Shown here: positions 53,989-62,172 of the stretch, piece after piece
How the letters are laid out: every line of letters starts with the position of its first letter
Position numbering within the stretch: position 1 is the first letter of the stretch
Source: Pelagicoccus sp.
GTDB taxonomy: Bacteria > Verrucomicrobiota > Verrucomicrobiia > Opitutales > Opitutaceae
Assembly (NCBI GenBank): GCA_028284635.1
Contig: JANQRJ010000003.1
Span: 1 to 64,000, forward strand
Direction of reading: 5' to 3'
Length of the DNA: 64,000 nt
Translations under genes and position numbers: made by a program
Notes under the pieces: generated by a model
The model's database searches: none
What the model was told of the DNA's origin: nothing
Seen by the model: the letters and a program-made list of their open reading frames with translations, nothing else

Positions 53989-55353
53989 ATGAAATGGGTA
54001 AATAGCAGGCCAGCAGCAATGACTCCCGTAGCCGCGTTCGTGAGAACGCGTTATAGATCCCGCGTTCTCACGAACGCGGCTACAGGATTGTTATGCCTCT
54101 CAGTTAGCCTCGCCCTTACAGCCTCCGAGCCTCCATCCGGACTCTTCATGACTGCGGACGACAAGACTCGTATCCAAAACCTGGTTGCGAAGAAGGACAG
54201 TTCCTACGCCGAGCTCTACGCCGGTCTGCTCAGGCGGGCCGACGCTGCTCTAGGCAAAGAAGCTTCCCCCTTTCGTATGCAGGACGTCACGCAAATCGAG
54301 TTTGGCTGGTGCAAGAAGCCGTCTCCTCCCGACGACACGCTCAAGGACCTCACCAGCAAGCTCGAGAAGCAAAGCGACTGGATTCGCACCCTCGCTCTGG
54401 CTTTTTCCCTGTCCGGAAAACCGCGATACGCCAAGCATGCCGAAAAGCTCCTGCTGGCTTGGGCTCGCGACAGCACGCTGCTCAATCTCTACGATCTGGA
54501 TATAGACTTTCGCGGTGGCGGCTTCGCCGGCATGACGACGGACGGCTATTGCGGCTCCCGTCCATGGAACATGGCCCTCGACGCGATGTGGCAGACCTAC
54601 GGCCTTATCAACGTGAGCGACGCCTACATCCTGCTCCGCCAAGGCGGGCACGCCTTCGACCGAGTGGACGAAGCCGTCGTACGAGTTTGGATACGTGCCC
54701 TGGCCGAGGCCGTGAATTCCAGCTTTCACGCCTGGACGCGCTGGGCGGACGCCCACAAAGGATCACGGGCCTATACCCGCTACCGGGCCGACAACCATCT
54801 AAGCTGGTGCCTCGCCGGTCTACTCGCCGCTGCTGCGGCCCTGGACGACGAGGATCTGGCTGCCTACGTGCTCGAAGGCGAAGTTTGGGAAGACTCCAAG
54901 GCCGGTCGCTACGCGAACCCGTCCTCGATCCGAGCCGTCATCGACATCGCGATCGAAGCGGATGCGGAGGGAAAGAACGCCGGTCGGATCTACGAGGAGA
55001 AGATCCGCCGCGATCCACCAGTTGGATACGCCATGTTCCACCTTTGGCCGATGGCTTTGGTAGCCAGCATCGCGGAGAAGCATTATGGCGACGACGTCTG
55101 GAGTTTCAAAGGAGCGGACGGAGCAGGCCTGCGCGAAGCCTATCGCCGCTACGCTGCCTATGCCTTAGGCGAATGGGACTCGCCCAGGCCGGACCAGGAG
55201 GGTTCGCGAAGAGGCCGCAGCTGGATCTTTGAACTCGCGGCAAACGTCTGGCCCGAAGAGACGAAGATCCAAGAAGCCCTGGCTGCCGGCAAGCGCGGCA
55301 AGCACGTCGTGCAGTCCGGCGGCCCGCTAACCTTGCTGTACGGCAAACCGTAG
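53989..55353 (+). CDS. Alginate-lyase-family (PL5-like) secreted protein
   Basis: A 454-residue predicted polysaccharide lyase with the alpha/alpha toroid fold. LALAFSLSGKPRYAKHAEKLLLAWA and RADNHLSWCLAGLLAAAAAL are typical, with Asn269-His270 at the expected catalytic position and WTRWADAHKGS before it. It cleaves uronic-acid polymers by beta-elimination if active. The signal peptide core is GLLCLSVSLALTA (about 33-45), but its basic N-terminal part (AAFVRTRYRSRVLTNAAT) is coded by a family C hairpin (54028-54083). ATG 53989 is four bases after panE; ATG 54019 and TTG 54085 are alternatives. Confidence 0.85.
   Translation: MKWVNSRPAAMTPVAAFVRTRYRSRVLTNAATGLLCLSVSLALTASEPPSGLFMTADDKTRIQNLVAKKDSSYAELYAGLLRRADAALGKEASPFRMQDVTQIEFGWCKKPSPPDDTLKDLTSKLEKQSDWIRTLALAFSLSGKPRYAKHAEKLLLAWARDSTLLNLYDLDIDFRGGGFAGMTTDGYCGSRPWNMALDAMWQTYGLINVSDAYILLRQGGHAFDRVDEAVVRVWIRALAEAVNSSFHAWTRWADAHKGSRAYTRYRADNHLSWCLAGLLAAAAALDDEDLAAYVLEGEVWEDSKAGRYANPSSIRAVIDIAIEADAEGKNAGRIYEEKIRRDPPVGYAMFHLWPMALVASIAEKHYGDDVWSFKGADGAGLREAYRRYAAYALGEWDSPRPDQEGSRRGRSWIFELAANVWPEETKIQEALAAGKRGKHVVQSGGPLTLLYGKP
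54028..54083. repeat. Repeat family C hairpin inside the 5' end of the lyase gene
   Basis: Perfect 23-base arms, GTAGCCGCGTTCGTGAGAAC start and its complement, around a 10-base loop. It is the same stem as at 31898. Here the frame is open through it and it supplies the n-region of the signal peptide. Confidence 0.9.
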
Positions 55354-55730
55354 CGCGGAGCTTTCGACAGTCGGGTCGTAGCTCGAAGAGCGAAGCCTGA
55401 AGCCCGTGGCCGCGGAGGCCCTGAGCTCGTCTCTTCTCAAAACAATGATTTTGCCCTCAATGATTTTGCTTTTCCCATTCTGGTAGGCGTCTGCAGGAGC
55501 TTTTTTGCAAAATCATTTTTCGGCAAAATCATTATTCGATTCGGCAAGAGCTTGAGATGGTTCGTTTGCTGGCTACCCGCGTTCCCAGAGTTACACAAGT
55601 CATTGAACTAAAAAATCTTAAACAAATTTTTTGGTAACCTTACAAAAAAGTTTGCACATAGCGTTCTTGTTCACCGGACTTCGATTACAGTACGCTATTA
55701 TTATACTAGTGCGCTTGGCCAGGATCCACT
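55354..55730. other. 377-bp convergent gap
   Basis: Begins with a degenerate CGTAGCGCGGAGCTTT arm (family F), then the family H inverted repeat (55444-55536), a CCCGCGTTCCCAG fragment of family E (about 55577), and an AT-rich stretch. No gene is seen. Confidence 0.65.
55444..55536. repeat. Repeat family H inverted repeat (AATGATTTTGC), copy 1
   Basis: Two tandem AATGATTTTGC units (55444-55469) face two GCAAAATCATT units (55507-55536), separated by 37 bases. Copies 2 and 3 are at 60643 and 62043. Confidence 0.8.
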
Positions 55731-57287
55731 CTACAGCGGTTTGTCGTACCCGAGCAACTCCCGCGTTTCCGGCAGGTCGCGAATCACCTGCGATGGCATG
55801 GGCCCGACGCCGACGTAGCGCAGATTCGGCAACTCCTCAGGCCAGTCCTCACCATGGTAGGCGCAATCGAGCACGGAGCGGACCATGCCCGCGATATAGG
55901 CCTTGGCCTTGTCAGGCAGCTCGGCGAAGGAACGTGCTTGGGAGATGTCCTCCGTCCAGCCCGCGTATTCCTGGTAGACGGGCTTGAGCTGCTTGCGCAC
56001 AGCCTCGCTGCGCGGCACGTGGTAGTAACGCTGGCCGTGCGTATCCTCGTAGGCGATACAGATCTTGAGATTGCCGCTCCAGTCTTCGCCTTGCGTCAGG
56101 GCGTCGATCTTGTTGATCATCAGATCGTCGAAGCCGCCGTAGCGAAGAGTGTCGCCTTTTTCCACCGCATCGTACCAGCCGACCATGCGCTGGCGGCCAG
56201 TGGATACGCCGAACTCGAGCTTGCGCAGGCGATTGAAAAGCGGGTGGTCCTGTTCGCCTTCGGTGATGAATACGTGGGTGCCGACTTTGGTGTCGTAGGC
56301 CTTAGCCACGCCGAAGACGTGCAGGGGCTGCACGGGTTGGCAAGCGGAGCTGAAGAATTCCGGGGCGTAGGTGTGGGAGGCCGATACGTTGGGCGAGAAG
56401 CCTTGGCGCTTGTCGAGCCAGTAGGCTTGGCCGTATTCGCCGATCACATACCGATCTGCCTGCTGGGCCGTCTTGACCAGTTCGCGCACGTCCGCGATGC
56501 GGTCGGCAAGGCACTGGCCGGCTTCCCAGTAGATGTCGACCAGCTTTTCGGTATTCAGGGTGAAGGGCTCCGGGCCTTTGAAGACGCGGAAGTCGAATTC
56601 CGACTCGGGGAACAAGCCCTCTTTGATGGCCTCCTCGTTCGCTCGCAGTTCTGCCTGGCTGAGCGTTTCGAAGAATTCGTCCCAGGCTTCCGGCGTGACT
56701 TGGCAGACGTGCTGGACGACGCGGCAAGCTCGGTCCGCCTTTTGCTGAAGCTTGGCGGCAAAGGCTTCCTTGCTCGCCTGAAAGTCGGAGTAGAAGAGCT
56801 GGAACTGTCCGACCTCGTCCAGGTAGGCAGGCGTGATGCCCCGGCCTGTGCTGCCGCGCGGCTCCTCGTCGATGACGTTGACCCGGTACCACTCCCAGGC
56901 CAGATCGAGCAAGCGGTGGGTGAGGTCGGAAATCATGGTTCGCTCGTCGATGGCCAGCCGCTCGGTCACCCGGTAACCCTTGTGATCCACTGGGATCAGT
57001 TCCCAGAGAAACTTGCGAGGATCAGCGACGACACCCGCGCCGGTGGCCAGGATCTCGACGGAAGGATCCACCACGCCCGCAGGCAGGAGGTTGAGTTTGA
57101 GGCCGCCGGCGGTGTGACCGGAGTTGGCGCCGCCGTTCACCTTGAGAACGACCTGTACCGGACTGGCGTGACCGGTGCGTTCGCGTAGCTCCTGGATGAC
57201 TTCGGAGATAAGGCGTCCCTTGCCTTCGTCTCCCATGCTGATGCCGCAGTCGGCTATGAATTTGCTCTTGTATTCGGTGAGGGCCAT
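55731..57287 (-). CDS. purA: Long-form adenylosuccinate synthetase
   Basis: Joins aspartate to IMP with GTP, first step from IMP to AMP. The P-loop is MGDEGKGR (Asp20, instead of WGDEGKGK), and the catalytic His58 lies in [23 protein letters not shown] and [15 protein letters not shown] with a later YEDTHG keep the family layout. At 518 residues it is about 90 longer than usual PurA (about 430); extra sequence lies near 160-260 ([20 protein letters not shown]). ATG 57287 fits the family start ([13 protein letters not shown]). purD is elsewhere in the window. Regulation may involve the palindrome at 57381 upstream. Confidence 0.85.
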   Translation of the reverse strand: MALTEYKSKFIADCGISMGDEGKGRLISEVIQELRERTGHASPVQVVLKVNGGANSGHTAGGLKLNLLPAGVVDPSVEILATGAGVVADPRKFLWELIPVDHKGYRVTERLAIDERTMISDLTHRLLDLAWEWYRVNVIDEEPRGSTGRGITPAYLDEVGQFQLFYSDFQASKEAFAAKLQQKADRACRVVQHVCQVTPEAWDEFFETLSQAELRANEEAIKEGLFPESEFDFRVFKGPEPFTLNTEKLVDIYWEAGQCLADRIADVRELVKTAQQADRYVIGEYGQAYWLDKRQGFSPNVSASHTYAPEFFSSACQPVQPLHVFGVAKAYDTKVGTHVFITEGEQDHPLFNRLRKLEFGVSTGRQRMVGWYDAVEKGDTLRYGGFDDLMINKIDALTQGEDWSGNLKICIAYEDTHGQRYYHVPRSEAVRKQLKPVYQEYAGWTEDISQARSFAELPDKAKAYIAGMVRSVLDCAYHGEDWPEELPNLRYVGVGPMPSQVIRDLPETRELLGYDKPL

Positions 57288-57869
57288 TTTTCGTTCGCTG
57301 GTGGGAGGTTTATTCCCAAAGCCGCGAGAAAATGGACAGCTTCGCGCGTGAGATCGAGCCTTTAACTGCAAATCTCCTCCCTGCGCGCTAAAAACTTCAA
57401 CGTTGAAGTTTTAATTGCGCAGTGAGGGGACGATCAGGCCATCTTTTTGCAAGGACTGTCACGAAACTTCCGGGATGAGATCCGACGGAGAACACTCTCG
57501 ACAGGAAGCATGTCGGGTTTCGATTCAAGCTAGCCAACTGCAGTCGTCAGCTTTGATCCGCGTTTTCAGAGCTTCGAAATCGGTCAGGCAAAAGATCTTC
57601 TTCGCGTGCGAAGAAGGGCGTCTAATCTTTTGCCGCAAACCAGTTCTCCTTCAGTTTTGACTCGTCTTTTACCTAAGTGAAATCAAGGTCCTTTTGAATG
57701 GTTTATCTAGGTTTCGAAAACACGAAAGCCGCATCCTCCTAAGAGTCTATCGACTGACTTCCCAGATAAACCCTCCGAATCACTGTCGAACTGGCAGATT
57801 TATAGGATCTATTCCCTCCACCGATAAGCTCGAATATGAAAGTTTAATACTACTGATCGCAAAGAATTT
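57288..57869. other. 582-bp divergent region between purA and the AT-rich island
   Basis: Holds the near-palindrome at 57381-57422. From about 57660 the DNA turns AT-rich, marking the left edge of the island. Frames here are short and unrecognised. Confidence 0.6.
57381..57422. repeat. Near-palindrome upstream of purA
   Basis: Two 21-base arms without spacer, CTGCGCGCTAAAAACTTCAA start, centre AACGTT; 18 or 19 positions pair. Related to the inverted repeats at 22463 and 42590 by the AACGTT centre. Confidence 0.8.
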
Positions 57870-58937
57870 ATGAAAGTTAAAACGATTCTAACTCTAATTG
57901 CAGCCGCTTTCGCTAGCATAGGAAGCGCTCAAACAAATACTTTTCCATCGAGTGGAAATGTTGGTATTGGCACAATTTCTCCTAATGCAACATTTGAGGT
58001 TCTGGGGAATGGGTCTGCTGGAACACCAGCAGCTATTGTTAACAACACGTGGTCTGCGTATTCAAACGAAGCAGAGGACAATCGACCTTTTCTTATTCGA
58101 CGAAGCACGAGCAATAACGAACAGCTCGCTGCTTATGTCCAAGACCAAGGGTTATTCTTCAACTACAAGAATGACGAAACAAATTCCTCAATTCATTTTA
58201 GGTTACGAAATTTGGATATAGAGGGGAGCGATGGATCGTTTGCATCGGATCGCACCGTACTTAGGCTACATAGCGGCCAATACGGGAGTTCTGCAACGAT
58301 CGATGGATTTTTGGGAGTCGGAACCTCAACCCCCGCTGTTCCTCTTGATGTGTTTGGTGAGGTGAATTTAACGGCGGGTGCTCAGAACAGAATAAAGCTA
58401 GCTAATAGTAAATCAGATACTACAAACGCCAATAGCCCAAAGCTTAGCTTCTTCGCTCAATCAAGTGGATCGTCGATCACGGGGCCATCGATTCAGAAGA
58501 TAAATACTGGGACCTATGGTCGTGGAGATTTAGTTATTTTTCAGCACAACTTAGCTGATTATACCTCAGAGCAAGAGGTAATGAGAATTCATTATAGCGG
58601 AAATGTTGGAATTGGTACTTCTAATCCAACTCATAAATTATCAGTTAGTGGAACGATTCGATCAAAGGAAGTCATCGTCGAAACGGGCTGGTCGGATTTC
58701 GTCTTCGAGGATGGATACGACCTGAGATCTCTCAATGAGGTTGAGGATCACATTGATGAGCATGGACACCTTCCTGATGTACCATCTGCAAAAATAGTAG
58801 AGTCTGAAGGTCTGTCTGTTGGTGAAGCTCAAAAGATCATGATGCAGAAAATTGAAGAGCTTACTTTGTACATGATTGAGAAGGACAAGCAAATTGAGGA
58901 GCTTCAAAAAGAAGTCGAAAAACTAAAATCAAACTAG
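57870..58937 (+). CDS. Secreted tail-fibre-like surface protein (paralogue 1)
   Basis: A 355-residue exported protein with a signal peptide (KTILTLIAAAFASIGSAQ). It has GNVGIGT repeats (29-35, a second GFLGVGTSTP, and SGNVGIGTSNP), as in phage-tail-like and bacterial surface proteins, each probably ending a beta-helix or triple-strand turn. The C-terminal about 90 residues (from SKEVIVETGWSDFVFEDGYD) form a domain common in Bacteroidetes surface proteins, then a coiled coil (IEKDKQIEELQKEVEKL) that should trimerise. DNA is AT-rich except in the C-terminal domain. Paralogue at 59516. Confidence 0.8.
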   Translation: MKVKTILTLIAAAFASIGSAQTNTFPSSGNVGIGTISPNATFEVLGNGSAGTPAAIVNNTWSAYSNEAEDNRPFLIRRSTSNNEQLAAYVQDQGLFFNYKNDETNSSIHFRLRNLDIEGSDGSFASDRTVLRLHSGQYGSSATIDGFLGVGTSTPAVPLDVFGEVNLTAGAQNRIKLANSKSDTTNANSPKLSFFAQSSGSSITGPSIQKINTGTYGRGDLVIFQHNLADYTSEQEVMRIHYSGNVGIGTSNPTHKLSVSGTIRSKEVIVETGWSDFVFEDGYDLRSLNEVEDHIDEHGHLPDVPSAKIVESEGLSVGEAQKIMMQKIEELTLYMIEKDKQIEELQKEVEKLKSN

Positions 58938-59001
58938 TGCCAACCAGTGCATTGAGGCAACGGCTTACAGCCGCCGTCCCACGCGGACGTTGAACAAAAA
59001 G

Positions 59002-59436
59002 ATGAAAAAACTTATCATAATTTTTTCCATCCTAATCGGGACGATTGCGTTCTCTAGTACTCCTGACGACCTAGTCGAAGATTTATTTAAAGGACTGAAG
59101 TCCGATGACATTGAAAAGGCTGCTGAGGACTTTCTTTCGGCGAACTCCAAATCCGTTCACAATGATGCAGTCAGGCTTCAATTCGAAAAGCACTTTGGTG
59201 ATTTGATAGATGTAGCTGGTGATTTTCAAAGCTACGAGCTTCTCAAGAAGAAAAGAATCGGGAAAACCGTAGAAGGGCGGGTCTATTTGCTGAACCACAA
59301 GAAGAAACCTGTTCAAATGACGATCGTTTTCTATAGAAATGGAGGAACCTGGGCAGTAAAGCATATGCATTTAGATCTGGATTTTTCCGAACATGTTTCT
59401 GAAGAGTTGAGGAAGGAAAGTATATTAAGTCGATAG
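59002..59436 (+). CDS. Small exported protein of unknown function
   Basis: A 144-residue protein with an N-terminal signal or anchor (KLIIIFSILIGTIAFSS). The mature part resembles the general NTF2-like/DUF plan: a helical start (DLVEDLFKGLKSDDIEKAAE) then strands (VEGRVYLLNHKKKPVQMTIV, VFYRNGGTWAVKHMHLDL). I do not recognise the family. It sits between the two surface-protein paralogues in AT-rich DNA, so it may assist them. ATG 59002 is preferred to the TTG at 58990. Confidence 0.7.
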   Translation: MKKLIIIFSILIGTIAFSSTPDDLVEDLFKGLKSDDIEKAAEDFLSANSKSVHNDAVRLQFEKHFGDLIDVAGDFQSYELLKKKRIGKTVEGRVYLLNHKKKPVQMTIVFYRNGGTWAVKHMHLDLDFSEHVSEELRKESILSR

Positions 59437-59515
59437 TTACAAAGGTAGTTAAGACAGCTCCGACCGGTTTCGCCGATGCTCATGCTTTGATCTGCGGAGT
59501 TAGTAAAATAAATTT

Positions 59516-60427
59516 ATGAAAATGAATAAAAAAATAACTGGAGTAATCGCAATAAATATTCTAATTTCAGTATCCGCTGCACCGCTTGAAGATTACAATC
59601 CCGATATTACTGGGCAGTTGACTGTTAACAAAAACTATCGTCCTATCCTGATGAAGTACAACGGCGGCAGTGGAATCTACGGCAGTGAGATAGGATTTAA
59701 TGCAAAACTGGACACGCAGGTCGTTCCCAACCAGTTCATCAAACTTGGAGGAACCTCTCAGCATGGAGGGGCTAGCATAGTCGTTGATCATTCAGGAAAT
59801 ATGCTTTTTAAAATGTACGACGCTGATACCAACGATGAAGTATCCATCGACTATGCTCCTCAGATCCGCTTCAGAAATAATGGTAAGGTTGGCATTGGAG
59901 GAGTGAATCCCACTACTAAGCTAGAAGTTAAGCAAAGCGGTGATAGTGTTGATGAAGGCCTGAGAGTAGTTGCATCTGGTTCTTCCAGCACAGGTAACTT
60001 GTTCATGCAGGATAATCTATTCAAAATCCAGCGTGGAGGTCAGTCCAACCAACTAGTTTTGGACAATTCAGGAAATGTTGGGATCGGCACAACTTCTCTG
60101 AGTCATAAGTTATCGGTAAACGGAACGATTCGATCAAAAGAAGTCATCGTCGAAACGGGTTGGTCGGATTTCGTCTTCGAGGATGGATACGACCTGAGAT
60201 CTCTCGATGAGGTTGAGGATCACATTGAAGAACACGGCCACCTCCCTGATGTTCCTTCAGCGTCGGTCGTCGAATCGGAAGGCCTCTCGGTTGGCGAGGT
60301 TCAGAAGATCATGATGCAGAAGATTGAAGAGCTGACTTTATATGTTATCGATCTCGACAAAGAAGTTCGGGATCTGAAAGCGGAAAACAGTGCCCTAAAG
60401 GAAATGATAGGTCGACCGAACCTTTGA
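59516..60427 (+). CDS. Secreted tail-fibre-like surface protein (paralogue 2)
   Basis: A 303-residue protein with a signal peptide (GVIAINILISVSAAP), KVGIGGVNP and SGNVGIGTTSL repeats and the same C-terminal domain as the gene at 57870, followed by a coiled coil (VIDLDKEVRDLKAENSALKE). The N-terminal two thirds are unlike paralogue 1. The DNA coding for the shared C-terminal domain is nearly identical (58650-58752 against 60122-60224). Adjacent ATGs at 59516 and 59522 are both possible starts. Confidence 0.8.
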   Translation: MKMNKKITGVIAINILISVSAAPLEDYNPDITGQLTVNKNYRPILMKYNGGSGIYGSEIGFNAKLDTQVVPNQFIKLGGTSQHGGASIVVDHSGNMLFKMYDADTNDEVSIDYAPQIRFRNNGKVGIGGVNPTTKLEVKQSGDSVDEGLRVVASGSSSTGNLFMQDNLFKIQRGGQSNQLVLDNSGNVGIGTTSLSHKLSVNGTIRSKEVIVETGWSDFVFEDGYDLRSLDEVEDHIEEHGHLPDVPSASVVESEGLSVGEVQKIMMQKIEELTLYVIDLDKEVRDLKAENSALKEMIGRPNL

Positions 60428-60495
60428 TAGGGGGTGCCAAACCATATCAATGGTTTCAAAAGTTAAGACAGAAGACTTAGCCCAAACGTTTTATA

Positions 60496-60567
60496 AACCG
60501 CAGAGTTCGCAGAGGACGCGGAGATCGAATGAAGTCCTGCTCTGTGTTCTCAGCGAACTCTGCGGTT
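60496..60567. repeat. Inverted repeat of the GCAGAGTTCGCAGAGGACGC type
   Basis: AACCGCAGAGTTCGCAGAGG starts the left arm, and the right arm ends AGCGAACTCTGCGGTT. The 28-base arms are imperfect, with 16 bases between. Repeats of this kind occur widely in bacterial intergenic DNA. Confidence 0.75.
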
Positions 60568-60642
60568 AAGGAAATTATCTTCGTTCAGCAACTCACGTGA
60601 AGTTGGGTTTCTATTGTGCGATTGCTACTGCTTTAGCTGCTT

Positions 60643-60725
60643 TTCGAAATAATGATTTTGCTTCTCCTGCCCATAGTTGAATGAGCTTCTTGCGAAATCA
60701 TTTTGGGCAAAATCATTATTCCGAA
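60643..60725. repeat. Repeat family H inverted repeat, copy 2
   Basis: TTCGAAATAATGATTTTGC pairs with GCAAAATCATTATTCCGAA (18 of 19) around 45 bases that include one further GCGAAATCATTTT unit. Confidence 0.8.
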
Positions 60726-60802
60726 TTCCATTGGGATCGATTTTCGGATCGCCGTGCTAGAGGGTTTTTCTCGGCTTCTGCGGCGTGGCGCGAGCGCCAG
60801 CC

Positions 60803-61837
60803 CTACGCGGATGTCGCGCGGCCTTTCAGCCAGGCCTGCGTCTTGTCGGCGAGGAACTGGATCCAGGCGGGATGCTCGTTCATGCAGGGGACAGCGGTGA
60901 AATGTTCGCCTCCGGCTTCTTCGAAGATCTCCTTTCCTTCCTCGGCGATCTCCTCGAGGGTTTCGAGGCAGTCGGAAACGAAGGCGGGCATCATGACGAC
61001 GAGGCGTTTTTTGCCCTGCTTGGCGAGTTTGGCGATGGTCTGGTCCGTATAGGGCTGGAGCCAGGGTTCCCTGCCTAGTCTGGACTGGAAGGAGACGGAG
61101 TGCTTGTCGTCGGCGATGCCTGCTCGTTTGACGAAGGCTCTGGTCGTGGCGAGGGTTTGGGCTCGATAGCAAGTGCTGTGGACCGGGCTGCAAACGCTGC
61201 AGCAGTCGGGCACGATGGTGCAGTGGGCTTTCGAGGAGTCGGCCTTGCGGAGGTGTCGCTCGGGGATTCCGTGGTAGGAGAAGAGCAGGTGATCGTAGTC
61301 GTCTTTCAGATACGGCTCGGCGCTTTGATAGAGGGCCTCGATATAGGCTGGGTCGTCGTAGAAGGGCTGTAGGGTGGCAACTTCGAGGTCGGGGCACTGG
61401 GCGGCGACTTCCTCCATGACTTTGACCACTACGGTTTCGAAACTCGACATGGCGTAGTGGGGGTAGAGGGGGACGAGAAACAGTCGCTTCGTATTGGCTG
61501 CCTTGATACGGGAAATCGCGTCGGGAATAGATGGCTTGCCGTAGCGCATGGCCAACTCGACGGTGGGTTCGACTTTCGCTTGCAGGAGCTTTTGCAGGTT
61601 CTTGCTGGTGATGATGAGCGGGGACCCTTCCGGCTGCCAGATGCTGCTGTAGGCTTCGGCGGACTGCTTTGGACGGAAGGGGAGTATGAAGCAGTTCAAT
61701 ACGAATTGCTGGATCGGCTTGGCGGTGTCTAGCACTCGATCGTCGGAGAGGAACTCCCTCAAGTAGCGTCTTACGTCCTTGACGGAGGTCGAGTCGGGGG
61801 ACCCGAGATTCACCAATAGCACTGCGTTGTCGCTCAT
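60803..61837 (-). CDS. hemH: Ferrochelatase
   Basis: Inserts Fe(II) into protoporphyrin IX to make heme. The 344 residues match bacterial enzymes. VLLVNLGSPDSTSVKDVRRYL opens it. The catalytic His189 is in SYHGIPERHL, and the conserved glutamate is in FVSDCLETLEEIAEEG. An insertion with five cysteines (Cys206, 212, 213, 216, 223) sits after residue 200, before YRAQTLA, and could hold an iron-sulfur cluster or zinc. A heme supply matters for the cbb3 oxidase. It is downstream of the SGNH gene with a long repeat-filled gap. Confidence 0.96.
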   Translation of the reverse strand: MSDNAVLLVNLGSPDSTSVKDVRRYLREFLSDDRVLDTAKPIQQFVLNCFILPFRPKQSAEAYSSIWQPEGSPLIITSKNLQKLLQAKVEPTVELAMRYGKPSIPDAISRIKAANTKRLFLVPLYPHYAMSSFETVVVKVMEEVAAQCPDLEVATLQPFYDDPAYIEALYQSAEPYLKDDYDHLLFSYHGIPERHLRKADSSKAHCTIVPDCCSVCSPVHSTCYRAQTLATTRAFVKRAGIADDKHSVSFQSRLGREPWLQPYTDQTIAKLAKQGKKRLVVMMPAFVSDCLETLEEIAEEGKEIFEEAGGEHFTAVPCMNEHPAWIQFLADKTQAWLKGRATSA

Positions 61838-61908
61838 GAGGCAGGGTTATAGACAGCAGTCCCGGCGCGGCGTCAACAAAATGACCGAAGTGGGTTCGAA
61901 GAAGGGTG

Positions 61909-61979
61909 TGGGAACGCGGGCGGCTCGCCCGCAGTCGGCTTGATCCTGCATTGCTGCGGGCGAGCCGCCCGCGTTCCCA
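61909..61979. repeat. Repeat family E hairpin, copy 2
   Basis: TGGGAACGCGGGCGGCTCGC starts the left arm and the right arm is its exact complement ending at 61979. The arms are 26 bases with a 19-base loop. Copy 1 is at 37398. Confidence 0.9.
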
Positions 61980-62042
61980 GGAGAGGCTACAGTTTTAGTC
62001 GTACCCTTCTGGATCAGTCGATTGCGTACCCTTGTTTCTCAA

Positions 62043-62123
62043 GAGAATGATTTTGCAAACAAGGCTGCTTGGAACCGGCTGGGAGAATGGGAAAAGCAAA
62101 ATCATTAGTGGCAGAATCATTAT
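62043..62123. repeat. Repeat family H inverted repeat, copy 3
   Basis: GAGAATGATTTTGC (62043-62056) faces GCAAAATCATTAGTGGCAGA followed by ATCATTATC. The arms are less regular than in copies 1 and 2. Confidence 0.7.
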
Positions 62124-62132
62124 CCTGCATGG

Positions 62133-62167
62133 TCGGGGATCCCTTGGTAGGAGAAGAGCAGGTGATC
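62133..62167 (-). pseudogene. 35-base fragment duplicated from hemH
   Basis: TCGGGGATCCCTTGGTAGGA and the following GAAGAGCAGGTGATC match hemH bases 61260-61294 at 33 of 35 positions. In hemH this stretch codes for the active-site HLLFSYHGIPE. Here it lies just beyond the SGNH stop and codes for nothing. Confidence 0.7.
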
Positions 62168-62172
62168 TACCT

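Larger units (their letters stand above)
60428..60802. other. 375-bp gap with two inverted repeats
   Basis: Convergent gap between the surface-protein gene and hemH. It holds the inverted repeats at 60496-60567 and 60643-60725 and no gene. Confidence 0.7.
61838..62172. other. 335-bp gap between SGNH gene and hemH, repeat-filled
   Basis: Holds a family E hairpin (61909-61979), a family H repeat (62043-62123) and a 35-base copy of a hemH coding segment (62133-62167). No gene is seen. Confidence 0.7.
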
